Source: Nymphalis io
Lineage: Eukaryota; Arthropoda; Insecta; Lepidoptera; Nymphalidae
Direction of reading: 5' to 3'
Assembly (NCBI RefSeq): GCF_905147045.1
Contig: NC_065894.1
Location: 843,501 to 907,500 of the forward strand
Length of the DNA stretch: 64,000 nucleotides
Of the stretch, positions 22,401 to 33,762 are shown one piece after another (position 1 is the first letter of the stretch; the number at the start of each line of letters is the position of its first letter). The notes under the pieces are model-generated. The model was not told the DNA's origin and ran no database searches. It was given only the letters and a program-made list of their open reading frames with translations. The position numbers and the translations under genes are program-made.

Positions 22401-22757
22401 AGGGGATGAATTGTTTACCTAGTGGCACTTTTTTTATTTCATTTTAGGAGAAGCCTATGGGAAAGTTGATGGTAATTGGTCACCATAGGCCAAAATCTAA
22501 AGGCGACAGAAATATAAAACAACATAAGACTGAACAATGTCCGACTGATTGACTATCAATGAACAACCTAAGCAATAAAACAAATACTTTTATAATAATT
22601 GAAGAAACCCTTGTTCCATAATGCACAAACAGAAAGGTCTGGACAAAAATAAATATGCTTTCAAGGCAAATAGTAAGATTTTTATTTTGATTTTGGGTTT
22701 AGCCAAATCGAATTTGAAATGGGATTCGAAGTTAAAATTAAATTTAAAAAAAAAATC

Positions 22758-22909
22758 TAGCCGGTTGGCGTGGTTGGTAGATACTTACCTTTCACGACGA
22801 AGGTTGTGGGTTCGAATTCCCACCCAGGACAGACATTTGTGTGCATGAACATGCCTGTTTGTCCTGAGTGGGTGTAATAAATAATGTCCCAGGATATTAT
22901 TATTATAAT
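22758..22909 (+). repeat. SINE-C with internal deletion
   Basis: Complete head and B-box region (gggttcgaattcccaccc, with one extra base), then a jump from gtcctgagtgggtgtaat straight to aataatgtcccaggatatta. About 120 bp of body is missing. Confidence 0.9.
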
Positions 22910-23249
22910 TAAACTATATTCGAGGCCCTATTGTTGTTTTAAATCGTCATATTACTTGCTCAATGCAAATCCTTAACCAGACAGTACATTTAAAATTCTT
23001 CTAAGATTCTAAAGAGACGAATCGACTCGAAATCAGTGATTGTCTTATTGTGAATTGAAATTACCATCAACTAAACACTAGATTTAATTACCCACATCAA
23101 TGAACACTAACTCAATGCTTCTTCAAAAATGTATATTCTTGTATTGCGTAATAATACTGCCTTATTGTTATTGGGTTTAAATACACGACTTAATTTTTAA
23201 TATATGTTAAAAAATATTAATACGCAAGTGTAAATGGAATGTATATTTC
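22910..23249. other. Unassigned spacer
   Basis: A+T-rich; no gene or labelled repeat. Confidence 0.45.
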
Positions 23250-23571
23250 ATTAATACAACACAGTAACAGCCTGTTAATGTCCCACTGCTGGGCTAAGGC
23301 CTCCTCTCCCTTTTGAGGAGAAGGTTTGGAGCTTATTCCACCACGCTGCTCCAATGCGGGTTTGTAGAATTCACATGTGGCAGAATTTCAATGAAATTAG
23401 ACACATGCAGGTTTCCTCACGATTTTTCCTTCACCGTTAAGCACGAGATGAATTATAAACACAAATTAAGCACATCAAAATTCAGTGGTGCTTGCCCGGG
23501 TTTGAACCCACGATCATCGGTTAAGATTCACGCGTTCTTACCACTAGGCCATCTCGGCTTATTAATACAAC
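23250..23571 (-). repeat. SINE-A with 11-bp TSD
   Basis: Element 23261-23560; flanked by attaatacaac at 23250-23260 and 23561-23571. Full length with an intact head and B box (gtttgaacccacgatca on the + strand). Confidence 0.95.
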
Positions 23572-23612
23572 GGGATAGCGAAACTAACTTACGCTTATAT
23601 ATCTGTTATCAA

Positions 23613-23721
23613 GTTTCTTTCCGGACCGATTTTTTTTTCCGAACCGGTAGTAGTTTTTAATTTAAATATCTATAAGTAAGTGTAATGCTTCGATGTTGAA
23701 TAAAGTATTTTGATTTGATTA
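23613..23721 (+). mobile_element. LINE-F 3' tail
   Basis: ttccgaaccggtagtagttt, then gttgaataaagtattttgat. It lies just right of the SINE-A. Confidence 0.7.
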
Positions 23722-23821
23722 GAGAAGGGTGGATTGAGTGCCTCGGAATGTTTGGTACAAAAATAATATTATGAGAAAAAAACTAGATAATGGATATGTA
23801 TTTAATTCAACTGTGTATATA

Positions 23822-23939
23822 GTGCGAGTTTTTATTTGTTATTCAATAGCGTTTACGTCAACTGTGATTTATATGGAAATACGATTCTTGTCACTAGACG
23901 GCGTTGTTTTAATTCCATATATTAAATAAAAACTCGCAC
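23822..23939. mobile_element. 118-bp MITE, 16-bp perfect TIRs, TA target
   Basis: Ends GTGCGAGTTTTTATTT (23822-23837) and its exact complement (23924-23939). They are flanked by TA at 23820-23821 and 23940-23941, which reads as a Tc1/mariner-type TA duplication. The interior has no coding frame. The perfect arms suggest recent insertion or gene conversion between arms. The leftover frame 23738-23929 is an artefact. Confidence 0.85.
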
Positions 23940-24085
23940 TAGGCACGCTGGCAAATTATACGTGTGTGAAATTAATCTAAGTCGCGATGTATATGTAAAC
24001 AGTTGAAATGATTAAGTAAGTAATTAACTAACATAAGATTTAAATTTATTAGTAGGTAATTATAACGCACTAAAATGATAACTTT

Positions 24086-24160
24086 TCGATTCTCGAACAT
24101 ACAGCTTAAGTTCAGAAAAAAACAACGTGGCTTACGTTGTTTTTTTACAAAAAGAATCGA
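24086..24160. repeat. Fold-back: 13-bp stem inside an 8-bp outer stem
   Basis: Inner arms aaaaaaacaacgt (24116-24128) and acgttgttttttt (24134-24146) with a 5-nt loop. Outer arms tcgattct (24086-24093) and agaatcga (24153-24160). No TSD seen. Confidence 0.7.
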
Positions 24161-24804
24161 TCAAAAAAAAAAAACGGCGAGATTCTTTTTTTCCCAACAA
24201 ATATTGTAATTTTTTTGATAATTGTTAATGAGCTGAAGGCTCATTTTATTCCTACTTAATTTTATTATACCTCCATAAATTTGAGAGGTGTTTTAAATTA
24301 AAAATGAATTATCTTAAAATACGATATATTGATATGTCACAACTCTAAAATTATACAAGGTATTTTTATTAATCTATATGATAGATAATTAAAATATCGA
24401 TAAAATAACGCCTCATTTTGGGGCGAATGAGCTACTGGCAACCCTAGATAGTATTATCGCAATTTTTTTTAATTTAAATCATTGCATGCTGCAGTCGTTC
24501 TACAGATCACGCAAAACCAATTTGCCCAAATCTTCTATTTTTAAAAATACATGCGCAGAAATCATTATTATTTAAGCATGATTACGTATGAAGCTTAGGT
24601 TAATATTTTTGCTAACTTCCTAAGCACAACGTTTGAAGTTCCCGTATAATACTAGATTGGTAAAATTTCACATACAGTTTACCTCACGGTATTATTCTTT
24701 AAGCGGAGAATAAGCACAAGATAGCTATGTGTTGATCCGAGTCCTTGTCTCGTCTACGAATCATGTGCTTTCTACACTCAATCTTAGCTCAATTGCACTT
24801 AAAA
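24161..24804. other. Unassigned spacer
   Basis: A+T-rich with long A and T runs; no gene. Confidence 0.45.
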
Positions 24805-25088
24805 ATAGCCTCCTGTAAATGTCCCACTGCTGGGCTGAGGCCTTCTCTCGTTTTTAAGGTTTTTGGAGCTCAACCACGCTGCTCTAATAAAGGTTGGTGG
24901 ATACACGTGGCAAATTTTCATCCGCTACATGCAGGTTTCCTCTCGATGTTTTCCTTCAACGACGAGCACGAGATTTATCAACATATATTGAGCACATGAA
25001 AATTCAGTGGTGTTTTTTATGTGCTATTGCCCGGGTCTGAACTCGAAATCAAATTTAGATTCTAGTCTTCTAACCACTGAGCCATCAT
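24805..25088 (-). repeat. SINE-A, diverged
   Basis: cctgtaaatgtcccactgct, accacgctgctctaataaag, and head cttctaaccactgagccatc. A 15-bp insertion (ttttttatgtgctat) interrupts the region next to the B box. Confidence 0.88.
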
Positions 25089-25331
25089 TGCTCTAATAAG
25101 TTATGCCATCGCCCAATAATAAGTTCACACGTACTTTTAGTTGTTTTCAGAAATTCCACCAAATATTTTAATTGTATTAAATAATTGAGAAATAATATTA
25201 TTTCGTTGCTTATATCTGATATTGCTCATGCAGAAAAAATCACTAATTATAATCTGTATATTAGTTGCGAGTTAACAAGACAACTCTTATTAAAACTCAT
25301 TAAGTATCTTATGACATTAAGCAATAATACA

Positions 25332-25353
25332 AATATATATATATATATATTAT
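25332..25353. repeat. AT microsatellite
   Basis: About ten AT units. Confidence 0.8.
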
Positions 25354-25374
25354 AAAAAAATACTTCATACTCTT

Positions 25375-25386
25375 AGCGCCATCTAT
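25375..25386 (-). promoter_or_regulatory. AGCGCCATCTA motif (CTCF-core-like)
   Basis: The complement reads ATAGATGGCGCT, close to the insect CTCF core AGATGGCGC as I know it. One of six copies in the window; binding is not shown. Confidence 0.3.
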
Positions 25387-25492
25387 CAAATAAAACTTGA
25401 ACAATAAAACGGGCGGGTAATTTTAATAGATTAACAAATGAAATTTTAATAAATATTTTTCAATGGTTAATTAACACTACTAATTAAAATTT

Positions 25493-25699
25493 CTTGGTGG
25501 TAGGCAGCCATTTATCACATATTTTATCTACATATTGTTTTGACACAGGCACAAGGGACATAACATTTTGTTTCCAAGGTTGGTGGCGCATTAGCGATGT
25601 AAGAAATTGTTAATATTTCTTAAAACGACCATATATTGGCAGTGACCACATACTATCGGCTTGGCCATTTGTAAGTCCGCTCACTTACTTAAAAAAAAA
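25493..25699 (+). repeat. SINE-B, decayed
   Basis: cttggtggtaggcag, cacaagggacataacatttt, ggttggtggcgcattagcga, with an A tail. The second quarter is largely lost. Confidence 0.8.
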
Positions 25700-26855
25700 A
25701 TACATATTCTACTCTTACCTTCAAAATATAAAACATCTGGGATAAGTCCCACAATGGAATCCCGTGCATGATCCAGCTTGACGAAATTTTAATAACAACA
25801 CAAATAAAATCTTAAAACACTTTCACTGTTAAGAATTACTTGTAAATAAAACCAATGATAAATATTTTACGAAGTCGTTATTTTTATCAAAAACGTTTCT
25901 TGTTCGTCGGTGTTTATTGAAGGATAGATTAGAACCATTTTCAAGATTCAAGTCACGCATCGTGACTGTATAACAACGCTGCCCAAACAACACAGTGTTT
26001 CACAGTGGCCGACACAGTGTTAGTCAGCAACAATTAATATGCAACGATAACCTTACACAAATCATTATAATATCGACTTTCTAGGATTGTTTAAGGATTA
26101 ATTGTTTTATCATTTAATTTAACGAAACATAAATACGATTTTTATTCTTAATTTTAGCTATCCTATCATAATTATTAATGTCGGTGATTTAATTTTGAAT
26201 AAAATTCGTTAATAATAATATTATACTAGTTTAAAGTAAACATTGTCTTACACAGTTGAAAAACGTTTGCTTATATAACTCGTTCTCGCTCGCACTAAAC
26301 TAATTATTTATTAATTTAATGTTTTTGTGCATCGTTAATTCTTTAGTATTAGGATTATAATATTTGTTTAAGATATAAAGTTGATTTAAATATTAATGAC
26401 AAGTGTAATAATAACGTTTCTAAGATTAAATAGCAATATTCTGATGAAATAGCAATATTTTCTTTAATTAAAAACCTATTTTCGTAAAATTATACACAAT
26501 TATAAACCAAATCGTAGAGTATCTAAGGGTTATAATTGTTCGTCATATATGAATCGATGATATCTATAACTGTGCAAGCCCTGCAGTTCCAATACTAGCG
26601 GTTCAAGGAAGGACACGTGAGAAATATCAGGACGCTATTTGAATTTTATACAATTTTAATACTGACCGTAATACGTAGAAACGAACGTTGGAGCCGTGAC
26701 TTGGTTTGAGATCGCCTGGTTCACTGACACATCCACAGGTTGACCATCTTGACGGCCTATTTTCTGAAATGCATAAATTATTATATTAATACAATGTACC
26801 GATTTAATAAAATACAATGTAACATTTAGTAAGAAATCAATTAATTATTCGCAAC
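25700..26855. other. Unassigned spacer, about 1.1 kb
   Basis: No convincing gene or labelled repeat. GC-richer near 26560-26770 (gcaagccctgcagttccaat; gacttggtttgagatcgcct). This is one of the more complex non-repeat stretches and may hold an exon or a cis-element that I cannot name. Confidence 0.35.
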
Positions 26856-26939
26856 AGCGCCATCTATTACTGATTCTTGGAACTGTTTAAGGTTGTACTG
26901 TTTTCGTTTAGCTACGCGTGTAAAAAAATAGATGGCGCT
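26856..26939. mobile_element. 84-bp inverted-repeat unit with GCGCCATCT ends
   Basis: Arms agcgccatctatt (26856-26868) and aatagatggcgct (26927-26939) are perfect complements around a 58-bp interior. It may be a tiny foldback element or MITE, or two opposed CTCF-like sites. No clear TSD. Confidence 0.6.
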
Positions 26940-27415
26940 ATTTACATGATATTTATTTATATAATAATATGAAGATCTAGCTTTACGATTTTCTCTTAAA
27001 CAATGTTTTATTATGTAAATATATGATAATCACAAAAATATGTAACTTACTTGTATATCACAATGATCTTTACTTCTTTGTTCCTCAATGAGATTTATGT
27101 TTTTAGTTTGCATTTTCTAACGCTGTGTCGTTGTGGTCGGATGTATCTGTAAAAAAATTAAATTTAAAATGAGCCTTAAAAAATTAAAGTAAATACATAA
27201 TTTCCCGTTTTCAAAAATTCCACTTTAGCGAGATATACATCAATCTGTATAAATAGAATTGAAGTGTCTGTCTGTGACTTCAAAATAAATGTCTCGTTTT
27301 ATGTTAATAAAGCTATATAATAAGCTAAATATATGCGAGTTTTTAGAGGAGAAGGTTTGGAGCTTAAACATATAACATTAAAACTAAATCTATATTTATT
27401 TTTAATTGCAGTACA
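26940..27415. other. Unassigned spacer
   Basis: No gene. Contains a SINE-A scrap tagaggagaaggtttggagc (about 27344-27363, antisense), 75 bp left of the next SINE-A. Confidence 0.45.
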
Positions 27416-27718
27416 GTATAGTAACAGCATGTTATTGTCCCATTGCTGGGCTGAGGCCTCCTCTCCCTTTTGATGAGACTGTTTAGAGCTTATTCCAACA
27501 CGCTGCTATACTGCCGGTTGGTAGAATATACACGTGGCAGAATTTCAGTGAAATTCGACACACGCAAGTTTCCTCACGATGTTTTCCTTTACCGTCAAAT
27601 ACGAGATGAATTATAATAACAAATTAAGCACATAAAAATTCAGTGGTGCTTGCCCGGGTTTGAACTCACGATAATCGGTTAAGTTTCACTCGTCCTTACC
27701 ACTGGGCCATTACGGCTT
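27416..27718 (-). repeat. SINE-A, full length
   Basis: agtatagtaacagcatgtta to gggccattacggctt; body intact with scattered substitutions. Confidence 0.92.
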
Positions 27719-28261
27719 AAAATTTTAAACACATAAAAATAAATAAATAAAATTCATTTATTCAGAACAATTATATAAATTTCGACAACGAACTTAAAAT
27801 AAATAAAAACTTGAGTCGTTCATCTAATAAAGTTATATACTTCATAAACTCAATTGGTTAATAATTCAATTAATTTACATCTTCTGATAAACAACCCGAC
27901 ATTCCGGTTACAAAGGGAATTGATTTAAGGACAAATTAGTCAGTTGAGCGAGAGAGTCAATCGAAGGGGCGGCAAATTTTGGCCCAAAAATTATTTACAT
28001 CTTAGCGTTAAGTTTTATTTCTATAACTACATAATTTTAATGATATCACAAGATGTACATGTAGAGATAAAAACGCACACACTTGCAAAAGTGTATTTGT
28101 TTTGCGAACTTTTTTTTTTAATTGGTTGAAGTATAAAAGAAAGTAAAACATAGTATGCACAAAAAGAAAACAAATTTAAATCTTAACTTGATATTAAACT
28201 TCTTAAATTGAAATCTACTATATATTAATATGTATATATAAAAGAAAGGGGACGGTAAACA
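27719..28261. other. Unassigned spacer
   Basis: Begins with an (AAAT)n-like string at 27736-27752. The frame 27944-28129 has no motif. Confidence 0.4.
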
Positions 28262-28485
28262 TTGTTACCTTAGACATTTTTGCTGCCCAGTACGATCCTT
28301 CTCAGACGCAATGGACGTAACAATTTTACAAGGACATTGTGAACTGTACAAAATAACTGTTTCTCCTTAAAAATGCGTGAGAATCATGATCCGATTAGAC
28401 AATAATCTTATACGACCGGAAGATATCAAGCGTGGGGCCAACGGCTTAAGGTGCTTTTCGAGATATGAGAACTATTAAGCACCGA
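28262..28485 (-). repeat. SINE-D, decayed
   Basis: ggccaacggcttaaggtgct and the adjacent cgaccggaagatatcaagcg align with the SINE-D interior around 36100-36160. The ends are lost. Confidence 0.5.
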
Positions 28486-28509
28486 GCTTATATTTCTGGC
28501 CACTAAATT

Positions 28510-28745
28510 TACTTACCCATCTCATATTCTACTGCCAATTAGCAATACTTAGTATTGTTATGTTCTGCTTGGAAAGGTCAGTGAGCCAAGCTACGGGCAC
28601 AAGGAATAAAACATATTTATCAAGGTTGGTGCTGCATCGGTGATGTAAGGATTAGTACTACTTTTATAGCACCAATGTATATGGGCAATGGTGACCATTT
28701 AACATCAGGTGGCTTCTGTCGACCTATGTATATTATAAAAAAAGA
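28510..28745 (+). repeat. SINE-B, decayed
   Basis: cttacccatctcatattcta, agtattgttatgttctgc, caaggttggtgctgcatcgg, tcaggtggcttctgtc, A tail. The first 30 bp are lost. Confidence 0.8.
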
Positions 28746-29070
28746 AAAAGATTTATCTAATTATAAGTCTCTTGATAAAATAATGATAATTAAGTAAAAG
28801 CTAAAGTTGTGTTTTCATTGTTTGTGTGATCACTGCTTTAAAATTCTAAGCACCTGAACGACCAAGATACGTAGACTTCATAGTCAATTAGTTGAACAAG
28901 TGTGGTTGTGACTTAAAATACGATTCACTTCCGCTACATTTGGTTGAGTGTGTGTACAGCTATTATAGCACACACACACTCCTCTACATAAGGCAGACGT
29001 GACAAATATTTTATGTAAAAAAGGTTAGTAGGAATCATCGCACCCAATATAGACTGATCAAAGAATGAGA
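28746..29070. other. Spacer with GT/AC inverted repeat
   Basis: gagtgtgtgt (28946-28955) pairs with acacacactc (28972-28981); a simple-sequence hairpin. No gene. Confidence 0.45.
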
Positions 29071-29221
29071 AATATTATTAATGCGAAAGGAAGTTCGTTT
29101 GTTTGCTTGTAAGCCGATCATCATGGAATATTGCATACACGTTATCAGAACGACAGAGGACGGTACGGTACCTAACACCGTCCCCACACACACGCGGGTG
29201 AAGCAGCGAGTGTAAACTAGT
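29071..29221 (+). mobile_element. Helitron-like element (HLE)
   Basis: aatattattaatgcgaaagg, cacgttatcagaacgacaga, then acgcgggtgaagcagcgagt and a final CTAGT. Confidence 0.7.
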
Positions 29222-29302
29222 ATTCTATAACTTCGCCAAGTTAATTTCACAGGGGACATAAAACTATTATTTTTATTTTATATTATTTTGTATTATCTAT
29301 TT

Positions 29303-29580
29303 TGACGAGTCGGTTGGCGTGGTTGGTAGAACACTTGCCTTTCACGCCGAAGGTTATGGGTTCGATTCCCACCCAGGACAGACATTTGTGTGCATGAACA
29401 TGAATGTTTGTCCTGAGTCTGGGTGTAATTATCTATATAAGTATGTATTTACAAAAAAAAAAGTAGTATATGTAGTATATCAGTTGTCTGGTTTCCATAG
29501 CACAAGCTTTGTACAAGCTTAATTTGGGATCAGATGGCCGTGTGTGAAAAATGTCCCAGGATATTATTATTATTATTATT
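29303..29580 (+). repeat. SINE-C, full length
   Basis: gacgagtcggttggcgtggt to tgtcccaggatattattatt and an ATT tail of several units. Confidence 0.94.
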
Positions 29581-30444
29581 AAGTAACAAATAAATATGGA
29601 ATAAAAGGAGTAAAACCACGGAGTTTCGTTACTAAAATATATATTTTAATAATATGTAGCAAAGAAGTGTAAAAGTATGCGAACCACGATCATATAAGAT
29701 ATACAGGCGGCATAAAAGAGCGTCATATTGTTGCCATTACGGAATACGATTCAGGCTTACCCCCAAGACACGCCAATAAATATTTCACATTGAAAAGTTG
29801 ATTCGTTGTTGATTATAATCCTGTTGTCTGTTGAAATTGGTTATTGGTCCGCCCGGACGGAAAATGGATCGCCATTTTTACAAATACATTTCTGTAAACA
29901 TTTTAATCCGTCAGATACGAGACCCACGATCATATTCAATTTATTTCTGACCGAACGTATAACGAATAATACATTCGCTTTGTTATTACAATGTTGAAAG
30001 GTAATTTTTATCTTAAATATATTTCCTATATTATCATATGTATGTATTGATATATACATATAACAATAATATATACTTTATTGTATACCACAAATATGTA
30101 ATACTGAAATGGTTAGGAATAAAACAAAAATATAACTAAACAGTCATCTATTCCAGATAACCAAATCGGAGTGCAATTTTAAAAACATATTCTGGGGGTG
30201 GTTTATCCTCAAACTTACATACAATTATTTACACACGAATACTTTACACTTTATTTTTATAAAAAAAGAACTTCGTTCCAAAAAAAATATGTATATTACA
30301 TGTACGTATATAAAGTGAGTAAATTATTTTATCTATTATATTTATAGTGATTCATTCTTTGGCAAAGCTACAACTACTTTCCTGAACTCACTAAGTTGGC
30401 TGGTAGATAATACTTTTAGCGTTAAGTTATTACTCGAAGGCATT
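29581..30444. other. Unassigned spacer
   Basis: No gene. Overlapping opposite frames at 29806-30059 have no motif. Confidence 0.4.
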
Positions 30445-30689
30445 TGGTGGTATGGCTTTGTGCAATCCCGTCTAGGTAGGTACCACCCACTGTCGTCAAA
30501 CAGAAATATGTAGTATAGACATAGTAAGACAGTGTAACAAGCCTTACATAACATCTTAGTTATCGAATTATTGGCGCACTAGCGTTGTAGGGAATTGTTA
30601 ATATTTCTTATGTTAATGTCTATAAACGGTGGTAAGTTGGTGACCATTTATAATCAAATAGCCTATTTGCCTACCTATATTATAAAGCA
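30445..30689 (+). repeat. SINE-B, diverged
   Basis: tggtggtatggctttgtgca, gtctaggtaggtaccaccca, attggcgcactagcgttgta, cctacctatattataa; the central part is scrambled. Confidence 0.82.
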
Positions 30690-31731
30690 GCCGCCTTTAT
30701 ACAACATATATTTTGTGAGAGCGGAGCCGTGTCTGTCGGTAAAATATTGTAACCTTTGTGGGATTTGTGAAAATTTTATATATTCTAAACGATTAATCAA
30801 ATTAAATTAAAATCTAATTTTGTAAGATGATGATAAAAAATTGCTTTAAAAAGCTTGCTGGTATGAAGCATATTTTGATTTGGATTTTTAAATATATTTT
30901 CCTTATTAGAAGAAAGCAATCACATATTCAGTGCTCAACTAGCGGAGATACACGCTATAAGAGAAAAAGAAAAAAAAATACTATTATTTTTATTTATTAT
31001 AATTCCATCGGATGTAGTACTTAAGCTTTGGCTTTGAAGCGATAGTCATCTCTAGAATAGTAATGAAGTTAGGACGACCCAGATCAGACACGTTATCCAT
31101 TCTAGGTCACAATATACTGTTGAGGGAGCCCTGTGCAGGCTTTGACGATTACCACGAGAAATGGTTCTAAATTGTTATTATATAAAAAATAATAAAGATA
31201 AAATATAGTATATATTAAATGTAAGTATTTTTTAATAAATCATTCGCTAAGACTTATTTGCAAACTGTAAAGTTGGTGTGGAGTTGGTGTTTACCTTTAG
31301 CACACAAACGTTCCTTGAGCTGTGTCAGATCAGATCAATAATAATAATAAGAATATATCACGAAATGTCTACTAATCTTTACATTTCTTTGATTTATACT
31401 CGTAATGCTTGAGACAAAAACTGGATATTGAATTATATTTACAAATAATCGAGCGCTGCCTATATAAAACCGTGTTACTTAATTTTTTATAACAATTAAA
31501 AACTTACTTAAACGCTTACTTAAAGATTTTGCTAGCTTTAGGCGTGCTTTTAATTTTTTTTAAGAACAAATTCTGTCATATCGTATACATTGTTCTACAA
31601 AACAATAAAAAAAAGATCCTCGATTCGCGTAATTGGGCGTCAGCTGTGCTATTCTGTAAGTACTATCTTCTGATATTTTGAAAATCTCGAAAAGCCCTAA
31701 AGGGGTAATAAGTTTATGCTTTTTCTCGTGT

Positions 31732-31733
<2 letters not shown>
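30690..31733. other. Unassigned spacer
   Basis: About 1 kb without gene or labelled repeat. gggagccctgtgcaggcttt (31117-31136) and neighbours are GC-richer and may be an unlabelled repeat. Confidence 0.4.

Positions 31734-31795
<62 letters not shown>
31734..31795. repeat. AT microsatellite, 31 uninterrupted units
   Basis: Sixty-two bases of pure AT, the longest simple repeat in the window and likely polymorphic. It produces mirrored (IY)n frames on both strands. Confidence 0.98.
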
Positions 31796-31800
<5 letters not shown>

Positions 31801-31969
31801 TTTCTACAAAAACCGTTATATTAATACGAATATTCTTTACATTGTATTCTGAAGCGACAGACGATATTTTTATATATAACAATATTATGTTTGTGTACGA
31901 AGAAATCGCATCAAGAATTTCAATGAATCTCAGCCAATGATATCATATTCCCTGGATCAATATATAGGT

Positions 31970-32140
31970 TATGGCGCTGTCTCGGGTTCTATTTTATATT
32001 TTGAGGTTTTTGAAATCCTGGGTCGAAGCCAGGGTTGAAATACACTCGGTTTTTCTGTCAAGATATACTCAGAGGCAACCCGGAGATGGGAAATTGGTAG
32101 TTGTACACGGCGATGTACATCAGAGAACCGACTTTATAAC
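31970..32140 (+). repeat. SINE-D, decayed
   Basis: aatcctgggtcgaagccagg (B-box side), cggtttttctgtcaagatat, ggcaacccggagatgggaa follow SINE-D order. Confidence 0.6.
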
Positions 32141-32216
32141 AATTTCTGAGCAGTTCACTAGTCTTTGAAATTAAGATTGAATTTCTCTAATTTTTTTTCA
32201 TATCTTTCAATAATTC

Positions 32217-32368
32217 TTGTGCTCAGCGGTGATCGCAAACAGCGTGAGCGAACATGCTATTTGCAGATAATGTCTGTCACATGTGTAATACGAAGCAGCG
32301 TGGTGTAATAAGCTCTAAGCTTCTCGACAAGAGATTGCCCAGCAGTGGGACATTTACAGACTTTTAAT
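32217..32368 (+). repeat. SINE-A, decayed 3' half
   Basis: tgtcacatgtgtaatacgaa, gcagcgtggtgtaataagct, gcccagcagtgggacattta. Head and parts of the body are missing. Confidence 0.8.
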
Positions 32369-33118
32369 TTTAAATTTTAAATAAAGTTAATTTTCTAACA
32401 GTTTGTCTGGTGATAGTGGCATGAATGAAGTCAACCAAATTTAAGGCAACTCAATAATTATAATAAAAACTTTAACACATTTGCGTCAGAAGCGTTAAAC
32501 TTCAACGTTACACATTAGTTGCACTATCCAACTTTAATATTTTGCCAAAGCTATATATTAAAGTACCAAGGAAATCCCATTACGTACATCAATGGAACAC
32601 TTCCTAGTAATTCCTTCCAGACCATGGGAAAAGCATTAAAGACAGGATACTGTGGTCTGCGGCGTCCAGCTGGTCGATCTCTGAACTAATTGAATAACAC
32701 GGCCTTTGATAACTTGCGATATAACTCTGTTAGCATGTAGTGGTGTTTACTTATCATATATCTTTTTTATCATCTATTTAATAAGAATTTACTAAATATC
32801 TTTGCTATCATACTAAATATTTTTATTAATTGGTAAATCATGGTAATTATTGAATTCTATTACAAAAGCGAACACCTTTTTCAAGGAATTAATTGACCGA
32901 GACTAGAATATAAACGTAAGCTTGTACCGGAAGATGTGATCGCGCTTGATGGATTTTTTTCTGCAGGGAATCCGTCCTTAAGCGGACTGTTTAACGTATT
33001 GAGTGTTTTTTTTCTCTGTTGTATATAAAATCGACGTAGTATTAAAATTTGATATTATTTTAATCATTGCAAAAAAGTTCATAAATTAAGTAAAATATAT
33101 CTTTTCACTGGTTCAAAA
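32369..33118. other. Unassigned spacer
   Basis: No gene. 32580-32700 is GC-richer (actgtggtctgcggcgtcca) and resembles a short string at 50347-50360 on the other strand (ccacagaccgcagac), so it may be an old repeat. Confidence 0.4.
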
Positions 33119-33312
33119 AAGACCGTTATGGCACAGTGGTTAGAACTCAAATTTATAAGAAGATTGCAAGTTTAGATCCAACAAATACTAGTGAGTTTTA
33201 TTGTTGAATTGCCTTTAGTATATAATTCATGCTCGATGGTAAAGGAGCTCCAAACATTCTCCTCAAAAAGAAATGAGTCCTTTGTCCAACAAAGGGACAT
33301 TTATACAATGTA
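33119..33312 (+). repeat. SINE-A, internally deleted and diverged
   Basis: Head accgttatggcacagtggtt; then gtatataattcatgctcgat joins directly to gagctccaaacattctcctc, skipping the middle. Confidence 0.75.
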
Positions 33313-33473
33313 TTTTTTATAATTTTACTGAGTGTAAATTGTTAAAAGTGTAAATTCTAACGAAAGCAACAGGCGAAGCTTAATAGCTTAATAGTAACTT
33401 AAAATTAATATATATAATGAATTAATATGTTAGTTGTGACTTCAAGTGCTTTTTATAATATAAATTTATTACG

Positions 33474-33762
33474 TTTTTTTTTATAGAATAGGAAGGCGGA
33501 CGAGCATATGGGCCACCTGATGGTAAGTGGTCACCAAACGCCCTTAGACATTGGCATTGTAAGAAATGTCAACCATCGCTTACATAGCCAATGCGCCACC
33601 AACCTTGGGAACTAAGATTTTATGTCCCTTGTGCCTCTAATTACACTGGCTTACTCACCCTTCAAACCGGAACACAACAATATCAAGTATTGCTGTTTTG
33701 CGGTAGAATATCTGATACCTGAACCTACCCAGACGAGCTTGCACAAAGCCCTACCACCAGTA
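33474..33762 (-). repeat. SINE-B, full length
   Basis: Antisense: T8, atagaataggaaggcggacg to agccctaccaccagta. A few bases are missing near 33717-33726 (the usual gagtgggtggtacc is reduced). Confidence 0.94.

Noticed and set aside
23313..23660. Recurring MRRRFGAYSTTLLQCG-type and SSKGRGGLSPAVGH-type peptides (3867, 9471, 12644, 23313, 44375, 47097, 57512)
   Set aside because: These are frames through SINE-A copies. They break at copy-specific mutations and have no independent start signals.
28946..28981. GT/AC inverted repeat as a functional hairpin
   Set aside because: The arms are simple dinucleotide sequence, so pairing is expected by chance.
31697..31940. (IY)n proteins on both strands
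   Set aside because: Direct translation of the AT microsatellite.
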